Below are positions 35,660 through 44,743 of a stretch of 64,000 nt of DNA, piece by piece (positions within the stretch are counted from its first letter, which is position 1; each line of letters begins with the position of its first letter). Under the pieces are notes generated by a model that worked only from the letters and a program-made list of their open reading frames with translations, had not been told where the DNA came from and did no database searches. The translations under genes and the position numbers were made by a program. The stretch comes from Streptococcus sobrinus DSM 20742 = ATCC 33478 (GTDB taxonomy: Bacteria > Bacillota > Bacilli > Lactobacillales > Streptococcaceae), in assembly GCF_000686605.1 (NCBI RefSeq), contig NZ_JMLC01000002.1:1-64000 (forward strand), given 5' to 3'.

Positions 35660-35699
35660 ATCCTCAGGGCTAGTATGGGCTTGGGGGATTTTTCTTTTG
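35660..35699 (+). terminator. Probable terminator after the acetyltransferase gene
   Basis: ATCCTCAGG pairs imperfectly with CTTGGGGGAT around a short loop, followed by TTTTTC. Confidence 0.55.
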
Positions 35700-35759
35700 T
35701 CAAGCTAATAAACTAGTATTTAAAATATTTATTCCTACTGACATTTCAGGTTAACACCA

Positions 35760-35788
35760 TTGAAATAATAGGCATAAAATGGTAAAAT
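35760..35788 (+). promoter_or_regulatory. Promoter of the polysaccharide locus
   Basis: TTGAAA (35760-35765), 17 bases and TAAAAT (35783-35788) lie about 100 bases upstream of the initiating sugar transferase. This is the only good promoter seen before the gene string. Confidence 0.65.
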
Positions 35789-35828
35789 CAACTTGTTTGT
35801 TACGTATTTAAAGTTATTTGGGAGAGTA

Positions 35829-35897
35829 ATGAAAATACTGTCTTCGCTAAATCTAAACGGAGAGCTGGACCTAGATGGAGAAATGTTGCTGTGTTAG
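35829..35897 (+). CDS. Possible 22-codon upstream frame overlapping the sugar transferase start
   Basis: ATG 35829 follows GGGAGAG at a good distance and opens 22 codons (MKILSSLNLNGELDLDGE, four more) that stop with TAG inside the GTG TTA G start region of the next gene. It could be a coupling peptide. Alternatively the frame of the transferase, which is open upstream of its GTG (reading FAKSKRRAGPRWRN), once joined this start. No homology is recognised. Confidence 0.35.
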   Translation: MKILSSLNLNGELDLDGEMLLC

Positions 35898-36553
35898 CTA
35901 GCAAAAAGTATAAGCATAAGGCTAAGTCGAATGTATACGAATCAGTTGTAAAACGTTTCTTAGATTTTTGCATCGGCCTAATCGGGACCGTTGTTTTTTT
36001 CATGCCCTTGAGTCTTGTCATATTCATCTGTTACCTCTTTGGCAAGGATCGTGGGCCAATTATCTTTCGTCAAGAGCGGATGGGGCTCAATGGCAAGCCT
36101 TTTAAGATTATGAAATTCCGCTCCATGGTGGTCAATGCCGAAGAGCTTTTGGAGAAGGATGAGGAACTTTACCGAACCTATGTTGCTAACGGTTATAAAT
36201 TCCCAGAAGGGCAAGATCCTCGTCTGACTAGGATTGGAAACTTCATTCGTAAGACAAGCTTGGACGAAATCCCGCAATTTCTCAATATTCTTAAAGGAGA
36301 TATGAGTTTTATCGGACCTCGGCCGATTTTGGCAGCGGAGTTTGAAGAATATACAGCTAAGGAAAAGAGAGAACTTTTGTCAGTTAAGCCAGGAGCCACT
36401 GGTTGGTGGCAAGTGTCTGGCCGCAGTGATGTGAATTATCCCGAACACTGTCAGTTAGAGCTCTACTACCCTCGGCACTTTTCTTTTGGCTTAGATATGA
36501 AAATTGCTTTTCTGACCGTTAAGCAGGTTTTAACAGGTGAAGGAGCTCGCTGA
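35891..36553 (+). CDS. Initiating sugar transferase (polyprenyl-phosphate glycosyl-1-phosphate transferase)
   Basis: The enzyme starts the repeat unit by moving a sugar phosphate from its UDP donor to undecaprenyl phosphate at the membrane. The 220-residue protein has a basic N-terminus and one membrane helix (FCIGLIGTVVFFMPLSLVIFI in part). The conserved bacterial sugar transferase core follows: FRQERMGLNGKPFKIMKFRSM, DEIPQFLNILKGDMSFIGPRP, KPGATGWWQVSGRS and YYPRHFSFGLDMKI. It is the short form lacking the four extra N-terminal helices of WbaP/CpsE. The start is GTG 35891. The donor (Gal, GalNAc or Glc) is not determined. Confidence 0.9.
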   Translation: MLASKKYKHKAKSNVYESVVKRFLDFCIGLIGTVVFFMPLSLVIFICYLFGKDRGPIIFRQERMGLNGKPFKIMKFRSMVVNAEELLEKDEELYRTYVANGYKFPEGQDPRLTRIGNFIRKTSLDEIPQFLNILKGDMSFIGPRPILAAEFEEYTAKEKRELLSVKPGATGWWQVSGRSDVNYPEHCQLELYYPRHFSFGLDMKIAFLTVKQVLTGEGAR

Positions 36554-36595
36554 TGTTCAATCTTTTTTTCTTGAGAGGGGAGTGGTGATAGGCTG

Positions 36596-38044
36596 ATGGC
36601 TGAGAAAAAAGTTTCGGTTCAGGTGAATATCATCATGAACTTTGTTCTAACCATTTCCAATATTATTTTTCCCCTAATCACCTTTCCTTATGTTTCTCGG
36701 GTTCTGATGCCTGTGGGGACGGGTAAGGTGGCCTTTGCCACCTCCATTGTCTCCTACTTTGCTATGGTGGGGATGTTGGGGATTCCGACTTACGGAATTC
36801 GGGCCTGTGCCAAGGTTCGTGACGACAAGGACAAACTGTCCAAGACGGTTCAGGAAATCATGGTTATCAATACCATTGCCATGACCCTGTCTCTGGTCAC
36901 CTATCTATTGGCGATTATGCTGGTGCCTCGAATGGCTCAGGATCGTACCCTTTTTATGATTAATATTGCCACTTTGGTTTTTAATCTGATTGGCTGCGAG
37001 TGGCTCTACAAGGCTTTGGAACAGTACACCTACATTACTGTTCGTTCGGTGGCCCTGAAGTTTGTCTCCCTGGTGCTTATGTTTCTGCTGGTCCATCAAA
37101 AGGGCGACTATGTCCTCTATGGTGCCATTACTATTTTGGCCAGCGTAGGGTCTAATTTCTTTAACTTTATCAATTTACGCAAGTACCTCAATCTCAAGTG
37201 GTACAGCGGTATGAATCTCAAGCAGCATATTCAGCCAATTTTTAGCTTCTTTATGATGACAGTAGCAACGACCATCTATACCAATCTGGACGCTGTAATG
37301 CTGGGCTTTATGAAGGATGATGCTGCGGTCGGTTATTACAATGCTTCGGTCAAGATTAAGGCCATCTTGGTCAGTCTGGTCACTTCCATGGGAAGTGTCC
37401 TCCTTCCCCGGCTGTCTTACTATGTCAAACATGACAAAAAGGACGAATTCAGAGTTTTGACCGTGCGTTCCCTGCAGTTTATCGGTTTTATTTCTATCCC
37501 GCTCTGGGCCTACTTTACCCTCTTTGCCAAGCAGGGAATAGATTTTCTGTCTGGGCCAGATTATGCGGGGGCTATCCTGCCCATGCAGCTGATTATGCCG
37601 ACTCTTTTTTTCATCGGCCTATCCAATCTTCTAGGGATTCAAATTTTAGTGCCTATGGAACGGGAGAATCAAGTGCTCAAATCAGTTGTTCTCGGAGCTA
37701 TTGTTGACTTGATTATCAATGCTATGACGATTCCGGCCTTTGGAGCGGCGGGGGCTGCCTTTGGAACTTTGGTGGCTGAATTCTTTGTCGTTGCCTATCA
37801 GATTTTTGTCCTGAGGGATTTTCTGAAAGACATTATGGCTCAGATTAGAATGGACAAAAATGTCCTAGCTACAGTTTTAGCTAGCTTGGCTGCTTTTGCG
37901 GTTTATGTCAGTTTTCTGACTGGTCTGTCCAGCTTTTTGATTCTGGCGGCAACAGCAGCGGTCTTTGGTCTAGTCTATCTGTTGCTGAGCTTCCTGCTTA
38001 AGGATGCCTTCTTGCTGTATTTGGTCAGCTATTATAAAAAATAA
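36596..38044 (+). CDS. wzx: Polysaccharide repeat-unit flippase Wzx
   Basis: Wzx moves the lipid-linked repeat unit across the membrane. The 482-residue protein has twelve to fourteen hydrophobic segments and the MVF/polysaccharide-synthase family start: VNIIMNFVLTISNIIFPLI (part) and FPYVSRVLMPVGTGKVAFA. MGIPTYGIR-type features and YNASVKIKAILVSLVTSMG with VLLPRLSYYV in the centre are also present. It follows the initiating transferase by about 40 bases. Wzx proteins are matched to their glycan, so the sequence is locus-specific. Confidence 0.92.
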   Translation: MAEKKVSVQVNIIMNFVLTISNIIFPLITFPYVSRVLMPVGTGKVAFATSIVSYFAMVGMLGIPTYGIRACAKVRDDKDKLSKTVQEIMVINTIAMTLSLVTYLLAIMLVPRMAQDRTLFMINIATLVFNLIGCEWLYKALEQYTYITVRSVALKFVSLVLMFLLVHQKGDYVLYGAITILASVGSNFFNFINLRKYLNLKWYSGMNLKQHIQPIFSFFMMTVATTIYTNLDAVMLGFMKDDAAVGYYNASVKIKAILVSLVTSMGSVLLPRLSYYVKHDKKDEFRVLTVRSLQFIGFISIPLWAYFTLFAKQGIDFLSGPDYAGAILPMQLIMPTLFFIGLSNLLGIQILVPMERENQVLKSVVLGAIVDLIINAMTIPAFGAAGAAFGTLVAEFFVVAYQIFVLRDFLKDIMAQIRMDKNVLATVLASLAAFAVYVSFLTGLSSFLILAATAAVFGLVYLLLSFLLKDAFLLYLVSYYKK

Positions 38045-38061
38045 AAAACAAGGAGATCAGG

Positions 38062-38853
38062 GTGAAGACTATCAAACTTATCGTAGCTACTCACAAGTCC
38101 TTCGTCATGCCTGACGATAGCAATCTCTATCTACCAATTCATGTGGGTGCTCAGGGAAAGGACAGTATTGGTTACAGGCCGGATAATACCGGCGATAATA
38201 TTTCAGAGCTCAATCCCTATTTCTGTGAATTGACAGGACTCTACTGGGCTTGGAAGAATTTGGACTGTGATTATCTGGGTTTGGTTCACTATCGGCGCTA
38301 TTTTGCTAAAGATGGTGTCCGCTACAAGGAAGGCTTGGACATCAATCAAGCTATTCTTGATCAGGCGGATTTTGAAGGTCTGCTGGATCAGGCTGATGTC
38401 TTTGTACCTAAAAGGCGTAAATACTATATCGAGACCCTCTATTCTCATTATGATCACACCTTTGACGGTGGTCATCTGGATGAGGCTAGGGCCATTATTG
38501 AGAGAATTCAGCCAGACTATTTGGCTGCCTTTGACAGAGTTATGCAACAACGCTCAGGCTACATGTTCAATATGTACCTGATGTCTAAGGAAAATTCCGA
38601 TGCCTACTGTGCCTGGCTTTTCCCAATCCTAGAGGAGCTCTACCAAAAGATTGATACCAAGACTTTGAGTGCCTTTGAAGCTCGGCTCTTTGGTCGGGTC
38701 AGCGAGATTCTCTTCAATGTCTGGCTGGATAAGCAGGATCTGAAGGTCAAGGAAGTGCCCTTTATCTATATGGAAAAAGTCAATCTGTTCAGGAAAGGCC
38801 TGTCTTTCCTGCAGGCTAAGTTCTTTGGCAAGAAATACGGGGCTAGTTTCTGA
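38062..38853 (+). CDS. DUF4422 capsular polysaccharide glycosyltransferase
   Basis: The 263-residue soluble protein matches the DUF4422 family of capsule biosynthesis transferases: IKLIVATHKSFVMPDDSN at the N-terminus, ELNPYFCELTGLYWAWKN, DYLGLVHYRRYF and GYMFNMYLMSKE. Translation probably starts at GTG 38062, seven bases after AAGGAGAT. Members are thought to add Gal or related sugars; donor and linkage are unknown. It lies 17 bases after wzx. A repeat then interrupts the string before glf. Confidence 0.85.
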   Translation: MKTIKLIVATHKSFVMPDDSNLYLPIHVGAQGKDSIGYRPDNTGDNISELNPYFCELTGLYWAWKNLDCDYLGLVHYRRYFAKDGVRYKEGLDINQAILDQADFEGLLDQADVFVPKRRKYYIETLYSHYDHTFDGGHLDEARAIIERIQPDYLAAFDRVMQQRSGYMFNMYLMSKENSDAYCAWLFPILEELYQKIDTKTLSAFEARLFGRVSEILFNVWLDKQDLKVKEVPFIYMEKVNLFRKGLSFLQAKFFGKKYGASF

Positions 38854-38883
38854 TAGTCTTTGGAAGTTAAAAACTGTAATTCT

Positions 38884-39020
38884 GATACTTTCTTAAAAAG
38901 TGCGGACGCAAGCAACCTCCTGACGGAGTTTCATTGCTAAATTTTGAGCCTCGGTCTCAAAATTTCCGTTATTAGCAACAAGATACTTGTTGCTAATAAT
39001 ACCACTTCGACGAAAGTATC
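38884..39020. repeat. Short family B core element inside the polysaccharide locus
   Basis: This 137-base element is bounded by GATACTTTC (38884-38892) and GAAAGTATC (39012-39020), the inner inverted repeats of the long family B copies, and includes GTGCGGACGCAAGCAA. Inside are hairpins AAATTTTGAG/CTCAAAATTT (38938-38970) and TTAGCAACAAG/CTTGTTGCTAA (38973-38999). The outer ends seen at 14.1 and 62.0 kb are missing. It sits in the 305-base gap between the DUF4422 gene and glf. Confidence 0.75.
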
Positions 39021-39159
39021 ACACTTCCTTTTCATCATTAGCTATAGAACGATGCCTTTTGGAAAGATATGAGGAATAAGCAATCAGTGCTAAGTCTTGA
39101 ACGGTAAAAGGCATCAAAAGATTGTATCCTATAAAAATTTCATTTAGGGAGAGAATATT

Positions 39160-40269
39160 ATGTCACAATATGATTATTTGGTTGTTGGTTCGGGGCTATT
39201 TGGGGCGATTTTTGCCCATGAGGCGGCTTTGGCTGGAAAGAAGGTTAAGGTTATTGAAAAACGCGGCCATATTGCCGGAAATATTTACACCAAAGAAGTA
39301 GAAGGCATCCAGGTTCATGAGTATGGGGCTCATATTTTCCATACGTCTGACAAGGACATTTGGGACTATATCAACCAGTTTGCGGAATTTAACCGCTATA
39401 CTAATAGTCCGATTGCCAACTACAAGGGTGAAATCTACAATCTGCCCTTCAATATGAACACTTTTAATAAGCTTTGGGGCGTGGTGACACCAGCGCAGGC
39501 TCAGGCTAAGATTGATGAACAGAAGGCTGTTCTGGGAGGCAAAAAGCCTGAAAATTTGGAAGAGCAAGCGATTTCACTGGTCGGAACTGATATTTATGAA
39601 AAACTGATTAAGGACTATACGCAGAAGCAGTGGGGCAAGCCAACCACTGAGCTGCCCGCCTTCATCATCCGCCGTCTGCCGGTTCGTCTGACCTATGATA
39701 ATAACTATTTCAATGATACCTATCAAGGGATTCCTATCGGCGGTTACACACAAATCGTTGAAAAGATGCTGGATCATGCCAATATTGACGTGGAAACCGG
39801 TGTTGATTTCTTTGTTAAGAAGGACCAATACCTAGCGGACTTCCCTAAGATTGTCTTTACCGGTATGATTGACCAATTCTTTGATTATCAACTTGGAGAA
39901 TTGGAATACCGCAGCCTGCGCTTTGAAACCGAAACCTTGGATATGGAAAACTACCAAGGAAATGCTGTGGTCAACTATACTGACAGCGAGACTCCTTATA
40001 CGCGTATTATTGAGCATAAGCACTTTGAGTTTGGTCAACAGCCTAAGACCATTATCACCAAGGAACATTCCAAGACCTGGTCTCGTGGCGATGAGCCTTA
40101 TTACCCTGTCAATAATGACCGCAACAACCACCTTTATAAGGAATACAAGAAGCTGGCTGACCAAGAAGGTCAGGTTATCTTCGGTGGTCGTCTGGGACAT
40201 TACCGTTACTACGATATGCACCAAGTCATCACAGCAGCCCTGCAATGTGTTCGCTCAGAAGTTAAGTAG
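39160..40269 (+). CDS. glf: UDP-galactopyranose mutase
   Basis: Glf converts UDP-galactopyranose to UDP-galactofuranose, the donor for Galf residues. The 369-residue flavoprotein has the FAD motif YLVVGSGLFGAIFAHEAALA, then GHIAGNIYTKEVEGI and HEYGAHIFHTSDKDIWDY. KDYTQKQWGKPTTELP, FTGMIDQFFDY and the C-terminal FGGRLGHYRYYDMHQVI are also present. Full length. It indicates that the glycan contains galactofuranose, in agreement with the two Galf-transferase-like genes downstream. Confidence 0.97.
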   Translation: MSQYDYLVVGSGLFGAIFAHEAALAGKKVKVIEKRGHIAGNIYTKEVEGIQVHEYGAHIFHTSDKDIWDYINQFAEFNRYTNSPIANYKGEIYNLPFNMNTFNKLWGVVTPAQAQAKIDEQKAVLGGKKPENLEEQAISLVGTDIYEKLIKDYTQKQWGKPTTELPAFIIRRLPVRLTYDNNYFNDTYQGIPIGGYTQIVEKMLDHANIDVETGVDFFVKKDQYLADFPKIVFTGMIDQFFDYQLGELEYRSLRFETETLDMENYQGNAVVNYTDSETPYTRIIEHKHFEFGQQPKTIITKEHSKTWSRGDEPYYPVNNDRNNHLYKEYKKLADQEGQVIFGGRLGHYRYYDMHQVITAALQCVRSEVK

Positions 40270-40280
40270 GAGTCAAGTCT

Positions 40281-41192
40281 TTGCAAGCGATTTTGATTTT
40301 AGCCCATCGAAATTTTGACCAGATTTTCCAGCTTTGTAAAACCCTAAAGCCGGATTTTGAAATCTATATCCATTTCGATGTCAAGATGTCCTTGAGTCAG
40401 GCTCAAAAAGAGCTGATGGATCAGGAGGGTATCTACTATATTTCAGAAGTTGATGTTCACTGGGGTGCTTGGAGTGTTACCGAGGCTGAGCTCCGACTGA
40501 TGGAAGAAGCCCTAAAAAATCCTGAGGTTGAATTTGTCCATTTGATTTCAGGACAAGATTGGCCTCTACAGAATCCCAAGAAAATCAGGGAATTTTACGA
40601 AAAAAATGACAAAATTTACTTGATGGCAAAGCCTGCCAAGGAGGAAGCCAAATCAGGTGAACGCTTGATTTGGTGGCAACAGTTTTACTTTAATTATGAT
40701 AAAATCAATCGACGGTCAACCTTTGGTAAGCTCTACCACCGAGTTTCCCTTAGTCTCCAAAGACTCTTGCACATCAATAAATTGAAAAAGCTAGGCATAG
40801 ACCTAGAAATTTATTCAGGACCTCAGTGGTGTGACCTACCTCGTGATGTGGCCCAATACTGCCTAGATTATATGAAGCAGCACCCCAACTATATCAAGAT
40901 GTTGCAGACAAGCTTTTGTTCGGATGAATTTTGGTTACCAACCATAGTTTATAATGAGCCCAAGTTTTCTGAGCGCATAGTAGGCCAATACTATCGTTTT
41001 ATCAAGTGGGAGGAGCAGCACGGCTCCTATCCTGCTATTTTAGATGAGCGAGATTATGAGGCCATCAGGTCTAGTGGAGCCTTTTTCGGCCGCAAGTTTG
41101 ACACGGCCTATTCGCAAGACTTAATAAACAGACTAGAAAGTCAAAATAAATCTAGCGTTGCTCATGTCGAAAGGAAAAAATATGAAAACTAG
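40281..41192 (+). CDS. Core-2/I-branching type glycosyltransferase (GT14)
   Basis: The protein begins at TTG 40281 (MQAILILAHRNFDQIFQL), ten bases after GGAGT. The 303 residues match the bacterial beta-1,6-N-acetylglucosaminyltransferase-like (Core-2/I-branching) family: YIHFDVKMS, VHWGAWSVTEAELRLMEEAL, EFVHLISGQDWPLQNP, and the later CSDEFWLPTIV. It has no membrane segment. It would add GlcNAc, xylose or a related sugar as a branch; the donor is uncertain. It overlaps the next gene by 11 bases. Confidence 0.85.
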   Translation: MQAILILAHRNFDQIFQLCKTLKPDFEIYIHFDVKMSLSQAQKELMDQEGIYYISEVDVHWGAWSVTEAELRLMEEALKNPEVEFVHLISGQDWPLQNPKKIREFYEKNDKIYLMAKPAKEEAKSGERLIWWQQFYFNYDKINRRSTFGKLYHRVSLSLQRLLHINKLKKLGIDLEIYSGPQWCDLPRDVAQYCLDYMKQHPNYIKMLQTSFCSDEFWLPTIVYNEPKFSERIVGQYYRFIKWEEQHGSYPAILDERDYEAIRSSGAFFGRKFDTAYSQDLINRLESQNKSSVAHVERKKYEN

Positions 41193-42183
41193 GATAGAGT
41201 GGATAGATTTCGCTAAGGGGCTGACTATTCTTCTAGTTGTTGTTGGTCATACAATTTCTAACGGTCTAATTCGTGGTTCGATTTTCTCTTTTCATATGCC
41301 TTTGTTCTTTATTTTAAGTTTGGCGACTTATAAACTATCACCAGATTCTTCGACTTTAATATTGAAGATCAGAAAAGCTAGTAGACATTTATTAGTTCCA
41401 GCCCTTTTTATCTGGCTTTTCCAATCGGTTGCCTTGTATAGAGGCACACCCTTTTTATCCTATGTAATTTCTCAGTTTAAAAGTTTAATTTGGTCAAGTG
41501 GGGTTGTTATTGGAACAGGTTCTAAAATGATTCCCCCTATTGGAATTCCTTGGTTCTTGATTGTCCTTTTTCTTGCCAGAGGTTTATATGATGGATTACA
41601 CCTTATTTTTAAATCTACTACCATTTTTATAGCTATAATTTTGTCCTTCCTAGGGGTGGTGCTGGGAGTAACACGTTATTGGCTTTATTTTTCTGGAGAT
41701 ATTGCCTTGGCTATCTTACCCTTTTTGTATTTTGGAAATAATTTTTTAAAAATTGACTTCTTAAAAAAATCGTATTCCAGACTATTCATGTATGGCTTTG
41801 TTTGGGCGGCTACTTTAGTTATAGAGTACGGACTAGGTTATAAGTACTTAGAATTAGCTATAAGAAGGTACCCACTATTTCCGCTGTCTTACTTGACTGC
41901 AATAGCAGGCGTCGTTGCACTATGTCAGTTGAGTGTGCTAGTTGAAGTGAAATTTAAGTATCTCTGTTATTATAGATTTTTCGATTTCTTTGTTAAATTA
42001 GGTAGGAATAGCTTAATTATCCTAGTTATTCATGCTTTGGAAGATCAGGCTTTACGCTTTATTTGGGAATTAACGACGATCCAATGGATCAATCTGGTGA
42101 TACGTCTCACTATTGATATTTTCTTCTTTTATGTTTATCTCTTCTTAAAGAATACTATTAAGAATAAAAAGATAAGTACATGA
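41182..42183 (+). CDS. Acyltransferase 3 family membrane protein, first copy
   Basis: The start is ATG 41182 (MKTRIEWIDFAKGLTILL) behind AAAGGAAA. The 333-residue protein has about ten hydrophobic helices and the family signature WIDFAKGLTILLVVVGHT with the conserved His, FSFHMPLFFILS and GIPWFLIVLFLARG. Family members O-acetylate sugars from the membrane. Base composition is more AT-rich than in the neighbouring transferases, as also in the following wzy. It is related in layout to the acyltransferase at 49027 but clearly different in sequence. Confidence 0.87.
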   Translation: MKTRIEWIDFAKGLTILLVVVGHTISNGLIRGSIFSFHMPLFFILSLATYKLSPDSSTLILKIRKASRHLLVPALFIWLFQSVALYRGTPFLSYVISQFKSLIWSSGVVIGTGSKMIPPIGIPWFLIVLFLARGLYDGLHLIFKSTTIFIAIILSFLGVVLGVTRYWLYFSGDIALAILPFLYFGNNFLKIDFLKKSYSRLFMYGFVWAATLVIEYGLGYKYLELAIRRYPLFPLSYLTAIAGVVALCQLSVLVEVKFKYLCYYRFFDFFVKLGRNSLIILVIHALEDQALRFIWELTTIQWINLVIRLTIDIFFFYVYLFLKNTIKNKKIST

Positions 42184-42275
42184 GGTGATAAAGTTATACT
42201 GGTTTAACAGGACTTAATGGATAAAAAGGTCATTGTGACATTTAGTTATATTCGAAATTCTATTAGGAGAAAAGC

Positions 42276-43631
42276 ATGCTCTATATAATCGTTGTGATTG
42301 TTGCTTTATTTGCAGTACTAAACTTTATTATCACTGATGGAGATTGGTTAGATCCGGCAGTGATATTCTCAGGCGTGTTCTTAATGCAGATTATGTCTTG
42401 TTTGTTAGCAACTTCATATTTGCATCTGGTTTTTCATGTTGAGACGGTATTAATACTACTTATTGCCTTATCAATTTTTACACTATTTTCTTTTTGGAAC
42501 CATTCTAAAGTACGAAATTCTAATGTCTTGGAAATAGCAGAGCAAAAGAAAGAATTTTATCCTTTTATGATATCAAAGATGATAACATTTCTTTTTATAG
42601 TTTTAGCTGTGATTGTTATTTATTTAAAATATAAATACTTAAATAGCTTTGCTTCTGCATATGGACAAAGTGGACTCCCTTTATCAAAGAAGATTTCGTT
42701 ATTTGATGCCATAACAAAATTTTATCCAAGAGTATACAAATCTTTAGGCGTTTTTCCTTCGAGCCTATTAAGTAATTTAGAATTACTTGTTCGTTCTTTT
42801 GCTTATTTAACCGCATTTAGTCTAGTCGGTAATTGGATTGTCAATCGTAAATTACAGTTACAACAGCTCTTATATCTTTTCCTTTTTACCATAGTTATTT
42901 ATTTTGGGGGGAGCAGAAGTGGGATTTTTAGACTGTTTACTTTTATGATTTTTATCTTTTATATTCTTTTGATTAGAAACGGTGCTAATCGGATCGTTCT
43001 AAACAAATCAGTGAGAAAAATTATTGTTAGTGGTGTAATTCTGGTTACCGTCTTTCTGTCAACAATGAGTCTTTTCGGGCGTGCATCAAGTACCAATATT
43101 TTCCATTACCTTTTTGTTTATATCGGGGCACCCTTGTATAATCTAGATAGTTTCATTCAAACTTATCAACTTCCTAGACCAGAACATTATTTTGGATCTC
43201 AAACATTCTGGAGTTTTTATAGTTGGTACTTACCTAAATTACACATGAGTACTTACAAATTAGATTTACCGTTTGTAAATTATGATTCCAATTATGGACT
43301 TGGAAATGTCTATACAACTTTCTATCAATTTATTTATGATTTTGGTTTTATTGGGGTTGCTCCTCTAACAGCAATTTTTTCTTGGTATTATACAGGAGCT
43401 TATCGTAAAATTCGCTTACTGACTAATCCAAGCAAAGTCTTTGATTACAGATTAATAGTCTATGCATTTCTCTTCAATGACCTATTTATGCTCTTTTTCT
43501 CAAATCGTTTTTATGAGACGGTTACAAACTTTGGGAATGTTAAGTTCTTATTATGTGTCTTTATTATGGGAATGATTCTTGAAGGGAAAGGGTTCCGTAT
43601 TGGAAAATTTAATTTCAAATTAAAATCGTAA
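42276..43631 (+). CDS. wzy: Oligosaccharide repeat-unit polymerase Wzy
   Basis: Wzy joins flipped repeat units on the outer face of the membrane. The 451-residue protein has about eleven hydrophobic segments and the large extracytoplasmic loop expected of Wzy (about residues 285-345, including FGSQTFWSFYSWYLPKL). The cytoplasmic-side FGGSRSGIFRLFTFM segment resembles the oligosaccharide repeat-unit polymerase family. Wzy proteins diverge strongly, so the call rests on topology and context. Its AT-rich codon use matches the preceding acyltransferase. The start is ATG 42276 behind TTAGGAGAAA. Confidence 0.85.
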   Translation: MLYIIVVIVALFAVLNFIITDGDWLDPAVIFSGVFLMQIMSCLLATSYLHLVFHVETVLILLIALSIFTLFSFWNHSKVRNSNVLEIAEQKKEFYPFMISKMITFLFIVLAVIVIYLKYKYLNSFASAYGQSGLPLSKKISLFDAITKFYPRVYKSLGVFPSSLLSNLELLVRSFAYLTAFSLVGNWIVNRKLQLQQLLYLFLFTIVIYFGGSRSGIFRLFTFMIFIFYILLIRNGANRIVLNKSVRKIIVSGVILVTVFLSTMSLFGRASSTNIFHYLFVYIGAPLYNLDSFIQTYQLPRPEHYFGSQTFWSFYSWYLPKLHMSTYKLDLPFVNYDSNYGLGNVYTTFYQFIYDFGFIGVAPLTAIFSWYYTGAYRKIRLLTNPSKVFDYRLIVYAFLFNDLFMLFFSNRFYETVTNFGNVKFLLCVFIMGMILEGKGFRIGKFNFKLKS

Positions 43632-43734
43632 ATGGTAGAAATTTAGTGCTTCCTGTCTCATCTCTAATCTACTAGTAACAAATACATACTCTGCTAGGAA
43701 CCGATCAAGGTAGTCTTTCAGAAAGGAGAAGCTT

Positions 43735-44739
43735 ATGCCGTCTAGTAACCCATTTATCAGCGTTATCATTCCTGTTCACAATGCTGAAAAAACACTTTTG
43801 CGTGCTCTGGATAGCTTAAGTTTCCCTGATTGTGAAATTATTTTGGTTGAAAATACCTCGACTGATGCTTCCTACCAATTGGCCTGTGACTATGCCAAGG
43901 AGAATAATCGTCTCAAGATCTTTCAGTCGGCAGCAGGAGTTTCCAATGCCCGAAACTTAGGACTAGAGCGTGCGAGCGGAGAATGGATTTTCTTCTTGGA
44001 TGCTGATGATTACTTATTTAAGGAAAACTTGGAGACAATTGCGAATAAGCTCAAGTCTAGCTCAAGCGATATTGTTTTCTATAATTATCACAAGGGAGGG
44101 AGTCTTGTTGAGCTATTCGAGGTGATTCAAGACTTTCATCAAGCAATGGAGAGGGAAGACTTCATTAACACTTGCTTGCAAAATCCTACGCAATTTATGA
44201 CCGTTTGGAGCAAGGCCTTTCGGGCAAGTTTGATTAAGAATCTGCGTTTTGCCCCCAATCTGCGCGTGTCAGAGGATAGCAATTTCCTCTTACAGGCCCT
44301 TTTAGGTGCCCAAACTATCTCGACCTCGCCTGATTTGCTCTATCGCTATTCCATTGATAATCCTTCAACCATGCGGACTTTCGACCAATCAAAGTTGGAT
44401 GGTTATCTAGCCGCCTTGAAATCCGCGCGAAGAATTATCCAGGACCAAAATCCTTCCTTGCAAGAGGCTTTTGGAGCATACAGCTTAGCGCAATTTAACC
44501 TAAGTATGGTTCGGCAAGTCTTCCATCAAAGCAACCCTCTATCCTACAAGGAGAAGTTGGCTAATATGAAGGAATTAGCCTCTTCAGATATTTTTGCCCA
44601 AGACTTTTCTGCCATGAGTTTAAAAAAAGTCAAGGGTCTAGGAGATATTCCACTCTGGTTTATCAAGCATAAAGCCTATCGTTTGGCTTCTCTGATCTAT
44701 CTGGTCAGGGTCAAACAGAATGCACGAAAAGAAAGGTAA
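43735..44739 (+). CDS. Family 2 glycosyltransferase
   Basis: The 334-residue GT-A enzyme has the family 2 N-terminus FISVIIPVHNAEKTLLRALD. The nucleotide-binding region is LVENTSTDASYQLACDYA, and the metal-binding DxD is in WIFFLDADDYLFKE near residue 87. Then FMTVWSKAFRASLI and VSEDSNFLLQALL complete the acceptor side. No membrane anchor is seen. It inverts stereochemistry from a nucleotide sugar; donor and acceptor are not determined. Its end overlaps the next gene's upstream region. Ribosome site AGAAAGGAG. Confidence 0.9.
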   Translation: MPSSNPFISVIIPVHNAEKTLLRALDSLSFPDCEIILVENTSTDASYQLACDYAKENNRLKIFQSAAGVSNARNLGLERASGEWIFFLDADDYLFKENLETIANKLKSSSSDIVFYNYHKGGSLVELFEVIQDFHQAMEREDFINTCLQNPTQFMTVWSKAFRASLIKNLRFAPNLRVSEDSNFLLQALLGAQTISTSPDLLYRYSIDNPSTMRTFDQSKLDGYLAALKSARRIIQDQNPSLQEAFGAYSLAQFNLSMVRQVFHQSNPLSYKEKLANMKELASSDIFAQDFSAMSLKKVKGLGDIPLWFIKHKAYRLASLIYLVRVKQNARKER

Positions 44740-44743
44740 GGGA

